From the NCBI GenBank assembly GCA_947172415.1, contig OX359192.1, forward strand, positions 436,501-500,500: DNA of 64,000 bases. The letters are read 5' to 3'. Within the stretch, counting starts at the first letter, position 1. Each line of letters starts with the position of its first letter. This document shows positions 38,620-50,300 of this stretch, one piece after another. The DNA comes from Chondrosia reniformis (taxonomy: Eukaryota; Porifera; Demospongiae; Chondrillida; Chondrillidae). The position numbers were made by a program, and so were the translations under genes. The notes under the pieces are model-generated. The model worked only from the letters and a program-made list of their open reading frames with translations. It was not told the DNA's origin and searched no databases.

Positions 38620-39677
38620 TACAGAACTACAGTTAATGTACTACTTTGTTAGAGAAAATTGCGTAATACTATATATGGCCGACCGTTAGAAGGTATAATA
38701 TTATAATAAAAACAAAAATTCCATGCTATATCTGAAAATCTAGAATACTTTCCAATTTTTTATACATAGGGATATGCACTCTGTAGTACTTGATTGTTAT
38801 TGAAGTACTATCTATCCATATATTTTATATGGATCTCGTTAAAGTGAAATTCCGTCAATCGACAGCCAACGAAACTCCAAAGAAAAAAAGTTGGACCATA
38901 CCGAACGCTACCATCCACGACGCTCATAGGCCGGGATCGGTGGTAACGCTCTGCCGAGTTGAGCTTTGGGTGTCACTTGCGTGAGAAGAACCAGTTCTTC
39001 TCGATATGGCCGACTCATATGAATCCTAAGATATCAGATGCCAATCCCACATTACGTGGAACCCCCCCGAAATCCGGATTATTGGTGAGCACGTCTCTAT
39101 GGCACCAACCGATTAGGAGACAGCTTCAGAGTCTAAGCGCTACCAACCTCTATGGGAACCGCAACCACCATAGAGATGTGTCCAGGTAGGCCTACTATAT
39201 AAGGTTTTTCGCTTCTATTTATATGAAGTTTTGTCCAAAGAAAACGGTTGTGGTTGGGACCTTTTTTAATATATTTCTCGTTATTTCCAGATCAGTGAAT
39301 TGTTTCAAGCAAGTTTAAAGACATAGGCAGTATTAGTGGTTCACCTGAAAACTGGGAAAAGCGAAAAAAATCCTCTAAGTGTCTTGATGGGCCGAGGAGA
39401 ACGACTTTTCTGATCCCAATTATTTTCGAGAAATCGTCAATTTATTCCACTTTAATTCCAGACCAGTGAATCGTTCCAAGCAATTTTACACACATACGTA
39501 GTATTTCCAATACATCTCAAAACTGTGGCAAATGGATAAAAGCCTGTATGTGTCTTGGTGGAGGGAGGAGAGCGACTTTTCATGATACAGAAAACTAGAG
39601 ATAATGAGAGGTCCGATATTTATCGCCTGTACGATATTAATGTCTATGATCGATATTTCAACTAGGCCGGTTTTATT
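38620..39677. repeat. Array spacer, copy 4 (1,058 bp)
   Basis: Closest to copy 3. Its right end differs (gatattaatgtctatgatcg where the others read gatattattgtgtataagatcg), the only sizeable difference noticed among the four copies. Confidence 0.9.
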
Positions 39678-40022
39678 AGATGTCTGTGAATGCTGACACA
39701 AAGATTTAGCTTCATATCTCTCCATTTGATAGAGTGACAGCCCTCAATGTACATTAAATTCTGGTATACAAAGTTAATGTATGGTGAGAGATAGGGCAAA
39801 TTTTAAGTTTCATCAAAATTTTAAAAACCCATTGGGCATGTTCTATAGATGTCTGTAAATGCTGACAGAAAGATTTAGCTTCATATCTCTCCATTTGATA
39901 GAGTGACAGCCCTCAATGTACATTAAATTCTGGTATACAAAGTTAATGTATAGTGAGAGATAGGGCAAATTTTAAGTTTCATCAAAATTTCAAAAACTCA
40001 TTGGACATGCTCTATAGATGTC
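39678..40022. repeat. 169-bp satellite array, right edge
   Basis: The last two monomers show edge-type differences (attgggcatg, aaaactcattgg) and stop mid-monomer at gatgtctg, directly abutting the right copy of the ~110-bp flanking repeat. Confidence 0.95.
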
Positions 40023-40132
40023 TGCGCATCTTCCTCCCCTCCTAGCTGGGAACGTGGAACATCACTGGGCGGAGTGGGGGGCACAATGTACTCCCACCTC
40101 CGCGTGGTGTGCCCCGGGTTCAACTTTTCCAT
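39998..40132 (-). CDS. Possible small exon or ORF, right copy of array-flanking repeat
   Basis: A 44-aa open frame starts MEKLNPGHTT and contains RRWEYIV and PPTPPSDV. It is paralogous to 9588-9728. The frame is open further upstream to about 40210 without a stop, so it could be an internal exon. Its 3' end runs into satellite sequence, which supplies the last few codons and the stop. Confidence 0.35.
   Translation of the reverse strand: MEKLNPGHTTRRWEYIVPPTPPSDVPRSQLGGEEDAQTSIEHVQ
40023..40132. repeat. Right ~110-bp direct repeat flanking the satellite array
   Basis: The partner of 9621-9728 in direct orientation. The junction with the satellite falls between gatgtctg and cgcatcttcc. Confidence 0.85.
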
Positions 40133-41329
40133 GGTTGGAGTTGATGCAAAGAGGAGTACACAGTAAAATACACTACTCTCATTCTCAAAGTGAGTTCAGA
40201 TCCAGATTTGTGAATTTTTATGATCCTGATATTTTTGTAAGCATGTTTAATTTCTCTCTTACTGCAGTTGATCAAAAAGTCCATTCTTAAAGGCTGCTAT
40301 GTATGGACTGATATCTCAACCAAAGGTGCTAATTGAAACTAGCTCAGTTCATGATCAGCTGCATAGCAATGCACCAAACAAGTGGAGAGATATATATAGT
40401 CTCTTTTCTAGTCTTTAGTTCTAGTATATATAGTCTCAGACGACTTCTTTGTCAACTTACTACAAGTTGACAAAGAAATTGTCTGCAAAAAATTTGATTT
40501 TTGATATTTTTATAATGTGGCAGCCTCCATGTATACAAGTTTGAATTTAACTGTCTATGTATTCAAACCTATGAGGCCTAACATTGTTCTGACTTGTCTT
40601 TTAAGCTGCCATTCCTCTGTTCTGCAATGCTTATTTATTGCAATGCTTATTTATTAGACGTGATGGTTATATATACGTATATGACATTTACGTAGTTTGC
40701 TATGAATGTACAGTAACTACGTTTATTATTCTATTCTGTGCAGGATTGATTTCAAAGTTGCTACTGATTCTGGTTTCAGGTTAACTTGATGAAGATATTG
40801 GATTGTGTTTTCAAGTTTTATAAACACTAGTACTGTGAATTAATTTTGAACATAACCTTCCTTATATATTCTCATTTTATTATATCAAATAGCTGCCTTG
40901 TTTTTCCACTATTTCATGTGTCTTTAATTACATAAGTGTAACAGTATATTTCATATATGGTCATGTATACAGTGCAAGTTACAATATACTATATATACAC
41001 GTATATTCTGATTGTACAAAACTTGCACATAAAAGGCTGAGGCTTTTATATATATACCATACGATGTCCCTAATGTGCAAGTTGTAATATATATGGTGAG
41101 CTATATTTGCATGTGCAGATTTAAATTCAAACATTAACGACTTTGCTATAAGCTAAAAACATTATACTCTAATGGTGGGCGGTGTATGGGTGAGTTTCTT
41201 AACTTATGCGAACACTGCATTTACAATATACTGTAGCTGGTAGCATACATGTATATAATTACATATATTGTGAAAAAATATTTTTGAAGAAAAAGTTACA
41301 GATATAAATAGCATATGCATATGATTAAG
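40133..41329. other. Intergenic region and 3' flank of the PUB-pseudokinase gene
   Basis: AT-rich sequence with no recognised gene. It contains a strong foldback at 40437-40485 and, from 41105, the source of the fragments duplicated near NEIL1. The 3'UTR of the minus-strand gene must lie here. Confidence 0.6.
40437..40485. repeat. 22-bp-arm hairpin with 5-nt loop
   Basis: The left arm cagacgacttctttgtc... (40437-40458) and right arm (40464-40485) pair with two mismatches around the loop actac. It may be a foldback element or a small-RNA hairpin; nothing here decides between them. Confidence 0.65.
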
Positions 41330-44300
41330 TCATGAATCTTGTTTCATCCAAGTGTCCATAATATTCCAAGTGCAAAGTCGGGATTCAATGTGGTAAAAGT
41401 ACTTTCTTCCGTCAGATAACTCAACAATCTTCCAGCCTCTACCAGGTGGCTACAGACAGAAATTAATAGCCAAACAAAATGTCAAAACTGTACTTACACC
41501 CACATGTGTGCATCGCATTGCTTTATCAATACTCACCAAAGTATTGACAGTGGCTAACTGTAAGACCTCTTTCCTGTTCCAAGTGTTCTTTCCTGTATCT
41601 GGATTGTAGTAATACAAGCGACCGGATGCCTCATCTACAGTTTCCTTCCAACCTGGGGGCAGGTCCTATTGCACAGACAAGTATATACATCATGATGAGT
41701 ATGTATGTTTAATCAATACACATATACTGTGCTATTTTAAATTTGATCTTATGTGACAATACAAGATTATACTGACCTGATTGATAGGGTTATCCTCTTG
41801 TGTTTGGCTATCGTTGTGTTGAGGTTGGCTGCTGGTGAATGGAGAAGCACGGCAATGCCTTTCTTGGCTATTCTGCTTGGTCTGCTGTTCCTTCTGGGAT
41901 GAGGCTGACAAAGATCTCATTCCTTTGTGAATCTCTTCAATATTCCTTTGGGTAAGTGGGTTGTGAGACACTGAAGCTATGCTGCAATGTGGCAGACTGT
42001 GAGTGTGTCTCAGGGTGGTTGTTGAAACCTCCTTCTCCTCCTCGCGATAGTGACAGGTACTGAAGGACCTGGTCAGATTGGAGTGGCTTTTGCTGTTTAA
42101 CTTTGAACTCTGTCTACCTAAAGACAGAGAAGAGGACAGAGGCAGATGCAGTCCCTCCTTCTTGTGACTTTCGAATTCCTTCATGATGGATAGGTTCTGA
42201 ATGCTACTGCTTCTTGGTATATCAGACATCTCATCTGGGAAGAAATGCCTCAGTAATGGTCTTGGCTTTACATTGCCCTGGACCCCTCCACGCTTGTGTA
42301 TCAATAAAGTTGAAGAACTTTCTGCTAATTTGGTATTGCTTGCATTGTTGCCTTTTTGAACACTCTCTGCACATGAGCTGTAGGAAGGTTCCTTTTTTCT
42401 TCTTGTGCGAGGACTCCCTGAGCCCAATCCTATCATGCCATCTAGATCAAATACCTGGGCTGTTTTGTAGACATTTAGCACTTTGCGTTCCTTATCTACT
42501 GGCTCTTGATCTGTCCGGGTATTGGGATGAATGATATTACCTAAGAGATGTTTCAGGTTTTTCCTGAATGACCCCTTTCTTGTTGGAAGACTGGAATCCT
42601 CTGAGCTTTGCACAAAATTTCCCACTACGGATGCGGAAACATTGGTAGGCAGACTTCGAGTCTTTAAGGATGAATCATGAGAACTGGCTCCTTTGCTCTT
42701 GTAGTTTCTAGGTGGCAGAGGAGGAGGCGGCTCTCTTGGTGCTTCGGCTAAGGGCTGTTTGCTGGAGGACTCTTCGGGCACTGTGAGATTGCCTTGGCTT
42801 TGTGAGAATGAGAATTCAAAGTGTTCTTTAGCAGGACTAGTTGTAGCGGTAATGTCCTCTCTTGATTTGAGACATGCAGACTGCATGGGGATATAGTCAT
42901 CATCAGTGACTAAGCTCCTTCTGGTGTAGGGAACAGCAGTGCTTGAAAGGGATCTAGTTATTCTTCCTCTTTGAATTAACATCTGATCGCTGTCACTTTT
43001 TGTGTCACTTGTGGCATTCTCTTCTAGGCTGTGAACACTAGTGCACCGTTTCCTATCCTTGATGGTTGCCAGCTCTACGTAGGACTGAGGAAGGTCACCA
43101 ACCAATGGAAACTTGTCCGGTGTACTTTCAGAGTCAGATTGACTGGATTCTGTTCCATCTGAAGAGGTAGAGTGACAAAGAATATTCTTTACTTTATCAA
43201 AATCCGTTTCCTTGCTTTCTTCAAGCTCCATTGGACACTCCTCTGGGCATAAAGCCAGTGTTTGAGTGAAGTCTGAGATGGAGGCATAAACATGTGAAGA
43301 ATGGCGGGGGCTATTGATATCACAGTATATGCTTGATTCTGAATGGGTGGGGCTATTAGGACAGACATCCAAAGGTGGGAGTACAACCTTTTTCCTCAAA
43401 ATGGCATTGCTTCGTCGAACAGCAGCCTCAGGTGCCAAAATTTCTAAATAATCACTCTCCCTTCTGTCTGCAACTACTCCACTGTCAACCGAAGATGCCC
43501 CACTTCCCCTGTGCTGAGATTTAGGGGCTTCCCCAAGGGAATCTTCTGTATCAGAATCAAAAGCCTCATCTGGTTCGACATAGTAGGTACTATGCAGATT
43601 AATGCTGTTCCTTCTGAACATGGCACGCGCAGAAACACTCATTTCCTTCGGCTTGCTAGCAAAGAAATCTGGTCTCACTGGAGTGAGAGAATTTGTGATG
43701 CAGCTGCTGAGATCATTTTTTATCAGAATGCTTTTAATTGCATTCACCCATCTACAATGATCGGCCAAGCTTTCTGGATTAATAATGAATCTTGAGGGAG
43801 GAACACACAGCTCAATCGTATGACCCAAAACTGAAACAGATTCAAAATCGCTGAAAGCTACAGAGGAAACCTCCAAAAGGTTGATCCATTCCTCCGGCTG
43901 AAGCATTTCCTTACTTTCAGAGCCACTCCCATTTTCTAGGTAGATGCGTTCAAGTATTCCAGTGTTTCTCAGAGCTATCCATACACTCCCCTCTTCAACG
44001 GCTCCTCTGTCAGCACTCTTCTCTCTCTGCTGGTGACACTGAATCTTGAAGAGCACTTCTGGTTTTGTCTTCTTCACATCCAGGTACTGCTGAAACTGAA
44101 GACTGCCTGCATGGATAATCTCTCCCCCAGCCGAATCTCGGGTCAGTGGTGATGCTGAAAGATGTCTTCCTGTACTAACAGCTTCAATCCAGTCAATGAT
44201 TTCAACCTTAAAGTGGAAATATACAATTTTGAGTGATTATTTGCAGTGATTCTTCTTACTACGTAAGTATATATTCCATCTCTCACTTTTCAACTCTTTC

Positions 44301-47300
44301 TTTCTCTCTCTCTTCATGCCTCTCTCAATCTCACTCTCTCTCTCTCTCCATCTCTCTCCTGTCTCTCTTCATATCCTTCGATCTCTCTCTTCATCTCTCT
44401 CTCTCAGTCAATATAGATAAGATACAGAACATACTTCATTGGTGACTACGGTTGAGAAGGTAAACTCATGTCCGGAAGAAAGGAAAAGTGCAAAACCGGC
44501 AATCTTCTTCTTTGTCTCATAGATCATCTCAATTCTGCAGTCAAAGAGTGGCAGTTGCTTCCAATATCCTCCCAACAATTCATCCTGCATAAGCAGACAT
44601 TAGCATACAAACAACTTTAATTCACCTTGCACACATGCACATACGTATACATGCACCTCTGAGTGTATATACGTAGTCAGTTCCTAGCTACACTCATTAT
44701 ACTACATTTATATGAAGTAGAGATATGCCCAAAACGTATACCAAAATAACCTATATTGGATAATATGTCTTTTATACATGTATACATATGATAATATTTA
44801 TATACATACGTATGTCAATGTAAGTGTATATTACATAAGATATTGACCTCCTTATTCTTGTATAGGAACATGGTGCCATGATGGATTACACACCAGAGCT
44901 TCTTCCAACCACAGATTACCTGGCGATTTCCTAATTCAAAATCTACCTCCTCGTTTAAAATCAGGTAACCATGGACACGTCGGTCAAACATGGCTGATAG
45001 AGAAGACTACAATGTATGAAATAACAAAGGTATAGGTGTAACAACAGAAAACTGTAATATACACAAAAAGTAGAAAATATGACTCTCTCTCAATTAGTAA
45101 GCTAAAATACTGGATGGATATCAGCTAATTTTGAGTCCAAACGCTTTCAAAGGCCATTTGCTTACATTTGTCTTTGCCTCAAGAACAGCTGCAATGATTG
45201 CGACATCAGATGGAGGAGAAGTGCCGCAGATGTAGAGGATGAACTGGTACTCAATTCCCAACTTCTTCATTGCCGTGAGACAAGAGTCTTCAGCTTTCAA
45301 AATATGAGCAGCTTTCTTGACTGGATTGCTGAATGCCATAGCAACTAACCTGCAACTGTTGAATAGTACAAAAGCATTAAATGATTAAATGAAGATTTCT
45401 GTTTCATGAAGCACTAAATATAAAATGACATTGGAATGCATATTCTGTAACAAATTTGATTTAAACTGAGAATGATTAGCATTTTAGCACAGGACAATAA
45501 CAAAAATGCTTTGACATTAACAAATCAATTCCCAGAAACCACTTCCTTTTTATTTCAGTGATTCCCATTTCACCTTCTCCCATCTCTTCCTATAGGTCTA
45601 TCATTGAAGCCATACTATATAACTGACTGACAATGCATGCAAGGTGTAATCTGAACTACTGTCTCACTTTTTAGCTTCAATAGCATCTCTTTTCCCACAC
45701 TCTGTTAAGACAGTCTCAATGACCTCGTGTACTGTAGTTTTGGGTAAGCAACCAATCACAATGGTGTGCTTGGAGTGGGACAGGAGACCGGTGTACACTC
45801 TCAAGAGATTGCCACTCTAAAGGAAGAAGAAGAAGAAGAATTGCAACAGCATCTTCACTCATCCTAATATGTGACTTAATAGCTAAAGCCAATTAAGTGT
45901 ACATAGTTTCTCTTTTTAGGTTTAGTTCCCTATAGCCCTTTCACTGTAGATTAGATGTATTCTGTAGGAAAATGGTGCATGTATATGTAATACTCACTAG
46001 AGTGGATGGATGTGTACTCCTTACCTTGTTGAGAATGGTGTTCAAAGAAGCCCCCTTTCCTTTCTTTGATTTCTTTGTTGGCTTTGGTGAACTAGGTATA
46101 TTACATGATATGACTGATGAAATATCAAACTTGGACAGTGAAATCACAAGACCTTCCAATATACAAACATTTCAATACTCTATCAGCTTACAACTACAAG
46201 TCTGGTGGTTAATCAGCTTGTTTATCATCCTTCCTAGTTGTGCAGATGAATCGTGTAGAAGGTTTAGCTTTGTGTACTTCCTAGTTTGCATTGGATTGTT
46301 TAGGTGTATGTACAGTGTACAGTATATATTTCCTAGTATGTATGAAGAAGGTTAGGACACTCACTTTGTGAAATTTTGTTCTTCTACAGCACAGGTTGTT
46401 GAAGAGTTCTTCCTTGACGTAATGGGACTTTCACTGATTTGATCCAGTGATTTAAAATTCATCTCGGAAAGATCATTAAATGACGGTCTCTCATCAGGTT
46501 TACTGGACCAGCATTCCTTAATGAGACTATAAAAGGACTCTTTGCAGTACTGTGGACAGGGTAGCTGGTAACCATTGGCAACCATCTCTGCCACCTGCTC
46601 ATTAGTGTAGTTGCCATATGGAAGTGATCCATTAGTTATGAACTCATAAAAGACAACACCAAAACTCCTGGAAGAAGAGAAAGGGTTGCCAGTTGTCATT
46701 TAATTGCATTACTTGAACTATTGACACTTGCAAGTGCACATTAGCATTGTCTTATAATTAGAGATGTGAAAAGTTATTGTAACATGTCATCACTGTTTAT
46801 GGTAAAGGTTATGAGAGTTATGTCTCCAAAAGTTGAAAGGTAATTAAATGTAAGGAATGTTCACTAAAAATTAATTTCATGGTGTAACTATGTACGTATG
46901 TGAGGATTTACCACACGTCAGCCATTTTTGACCACTTTTGTTGAGAGATGACCTCTGGGGCCTTCCACCTAATGTTAAAGTCAACAGCTGTTTTGGTTAG
47001 ACTAACAGAGATGGATTCTAGATCCTTCTCTCTTTTACTCTCTGAAAAGTTGGCAATCTTGACAGTATCATAGGAATCCAGATGAAGGTGCAATTGAGTT
47101 AAGGAGAATGTTTAAATACAGCTCACACAAATATCAGTCTGGATATTTACTATATACACTACATATGTATGCATATAGGGCAATATTTAGATCAATTACT
47201 GAATTACCCTTCACCACAATACTAAAATATAAGTAATTCTAATATAATATGTCACACTTAGTCAAATCAAATTACATTATATACACAATCCTATAGTTCG

Positions 47301-50300
47301 TACACTTGCTTACATCCCATTGTATAGTTTAATAAAATTCAGCATTTGAAAATTATTTAAAGAATGGATATATTTTGAGCTCTCAAGTTGGAGTGGATGA
47401 TTCCCTTCTCGTGAATGTATGCCATTCCTGTGACCACCTGCTTAAGATAACTCAACGACTTCGAGGCAGGCAGCTGCTGAGAGTGCAGCAAATTCAACAA
47501 ATTCTCAGAAATACCATCCTGAATAAAATGAGGAATTGAAGGATGTATGGAGTGATGCATGGAGGGATGGTTGGAGGGATGGTCGGAGGGATGCATGGAG
47601 GGATGTATGATATCTTGAGAATGTAAATAAGTATATATATGTCTACTAATCGTGTAGATTGTTCATAGTGAAACTTACCAACACCATTGAAGGTGGTTCA
47701 GCTGTTATTATAATACCCAGGAGTTCAACTACATTGGAATGTTTCAACTCTCTATATTGAAATAAAACAGAAAACTAGTCATATATACCATCTCATACAT
47801 TTTATATAGTCCAACATATTTCAGTATGTTATTAGTATTACAATATCATAATAACTAGTAAACTTCAATTTCAATATTTAAATATTCTACAGAAATACAG
47901 CTCAGCAAATTTTCAAGAAAATGAAAATGGAGAAATGGCTGACAAACTATGGGAAACAAACCTTTAAAATTAGCAGGACATTTAAGTACATGCACATACT
48001 GTATATACGTACGTATGTATATGTTAATATAGATATTAATAATGTATAAAACATCTCTCAAACAGAAAACTGTCAATATATACATATATATTGTTTATAT
48101 CCCATAACTAGTAGTTATACATTAGCCAAAAAACACTATACAGCACAAAATGATGAACACCTGTATATCTCCTGTTGCTAGGATACAAGTGGTTGTTTAC
48201 TAACATTTCTTACAGTAAAAGCCTTACTAATTTAACAGAGACACACATACGTAATTCCTTGTTAATGAGCTGTTACTCACTAGAGAAACACTCAAGTGTA
48301 CTGCCTAAATCCGTTTGTGTGAGACCTTTAAACGTTTTATGGTCAGAAATGGTTGCAACTTACAACAAACATTTTTTATGTGTACTACCTGTTTATGAAG
48401 ATACAGTTAATATCTTAGCATACTAGCAGGGTTATGATACAGTCAATACCTGAGTTTATTAGGTTATTGACAAAATTAGCTATATAGCTAAAAGAGGTGA
48501 AAATGCTTAAGTCTGCAGATCTGGTATACAAGAGAGTAACTTGATTACAGGATTGTTGTCAAGTATATGCTAATCAATGGCTTCTTCATATTTGTGACTT
48601 CACACTATAGGTCAACAAATGTTTAAAATGTTTTTTAGTTTGGGTATGACAAAGGCTCCTGAATCCTTCAAATCTCATTAGCACACTATAGCAAGTCTAG
48701 TCCTTGCTTGACTAGTGCATTGAAATCCTGAGAAAACAACCATATCATGTTAGGAAGTCTTTGAGCTAGTACCAATACCCAGAATACATACGTACATATC
48801 AAATAATACTGTCTTTGAACTATAATTGAGAGTCAATTAATTGATTCACTCAGCTACCAATAACAACCAAGTCAGCAATATACAGTAACTAAAAACTTGA
48901 CTTGTAATTTGACATTTAAAAGTTTTATAATTTTACTATGAGTACATATATACGTATATGTAACTTGTCACTTGGGGTTCTTAAATATACTTCCATAATT
49001 GACACCGCAATTAGTTAAAAAAACATCTTAATCCTCTTAATGTGTTCTCCTATAAACAGTTATTGGATATATAATTCAATAGTATAGTAAAGATCACCCA
49101 TGCATATATAAAATTAACATTATACGTACACATAATATTAGCAGCAGATGTAGTCAACTGTAGATTTGGTGGTTTTAGTAAATCAGACTCGGTAGACCTT
49201 AGAGGGGTTGACTGTTAAGGTACACTGCAGTCCAGTGAAGGCAGAACTCATAGTTCATAAACCTTTTCTAGATGATTAAGCCGCCACAAATAGGAAAATG
49301 GACATTAAGCAAATTAATATTATAATGTGACTACTTGAGGAAAATGTGTTCTTAATGAACAATTAATCTTCAAAGTACAAGCATTGTATATATTGTACAT
49401 ATAGGACTAATTATATCCTATTACATGTATGTATTAAATTATATGAAGAGATTGCATTGTAAATTATATTGTGTTTTGACTGAATCTTTAGTAATTTTCT
49501 CACATGTGACATTAAGTTTGTGGTTGTTGTTGTCTAACATAATTGTTAGTATATTTACATGACAAAGTGATTACCTCAACATGTCTATTTCTGCCACAAA
49601 CTGTTCTCTTAACTTTTGATCTTCAATCTTGTGCAGTACCTTTATAGTGACATCTTTGCTGTCTAATATTCCATTGAAGACCTCCCCGCTCTCAGTGACA
49701 CCTGTCATTGCTCTGATGTGTAAGCTATTCTCTGGGATCTCCCATGCCATTCTTAGGCCAGTTCTTCGTCTTGTTGCTAAAATTTCATCTTTGCAGGACT
49801 GTAAATATAAGCGCAAATCCTTGGATTGTACAAATTCCTTGGAAAGTGCAAACTGCCCACATAGGTGCTCCTGTATAGACAGAAAAACAAGCAGAATGCT
49901 TCACATAAATGAGTATATGCACTTGGAGCTTTGCATGAAGTCTAATATCTCTAAGCCCCTGAATTTCCCAGTAGTAAGCACTGCAAGTGAACAGTAATTG
50001 TAAGATAACTAGAATAGTTCAAAGGCATATCTCTGGTGACGTCAGGAGCTACTTCCTGAATACTGAGCAGTGTCAGGTTTCTGGTGAGCTCATCTGATAC
50101 AAAGGTATATACCTTCAAGAGCTATACTCACAGTATACCACTTTTGAGACATTGTACAACCTAAGGGAGATGTGCCACCAGGATAAGTGAACAATAGATT
50201 TATTGTAAGAGATACAAAACCAGGAAAACCTTTTAAAGAGGGTCATTTACACATTCAATACCAAGAAAAATCCCAACATATCTTTTCCTCAACACGACTT

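Noticed and set aside
9733..40022. CRISPR array
   Set aside because: The repeats are contiguous 169-bp monomers without variable spacers, in an animal-type genome with no cas genes.
9733..40022. CENP-B box in the 169-bp monomer
   Set aside because: No segment resembling TTCG....A..CGGG was found in the monomer, so centromere identity cannot be argued from that motif.
46361..47596. A separate short tyrosine kinase gene ending at the stop after the C-lobe
   Set aside because: A GTGAGT donor at 46364 precedes that stop, and the next exon (46091-46025) continues in phase to the RA domain. The simpler model is a single gene.
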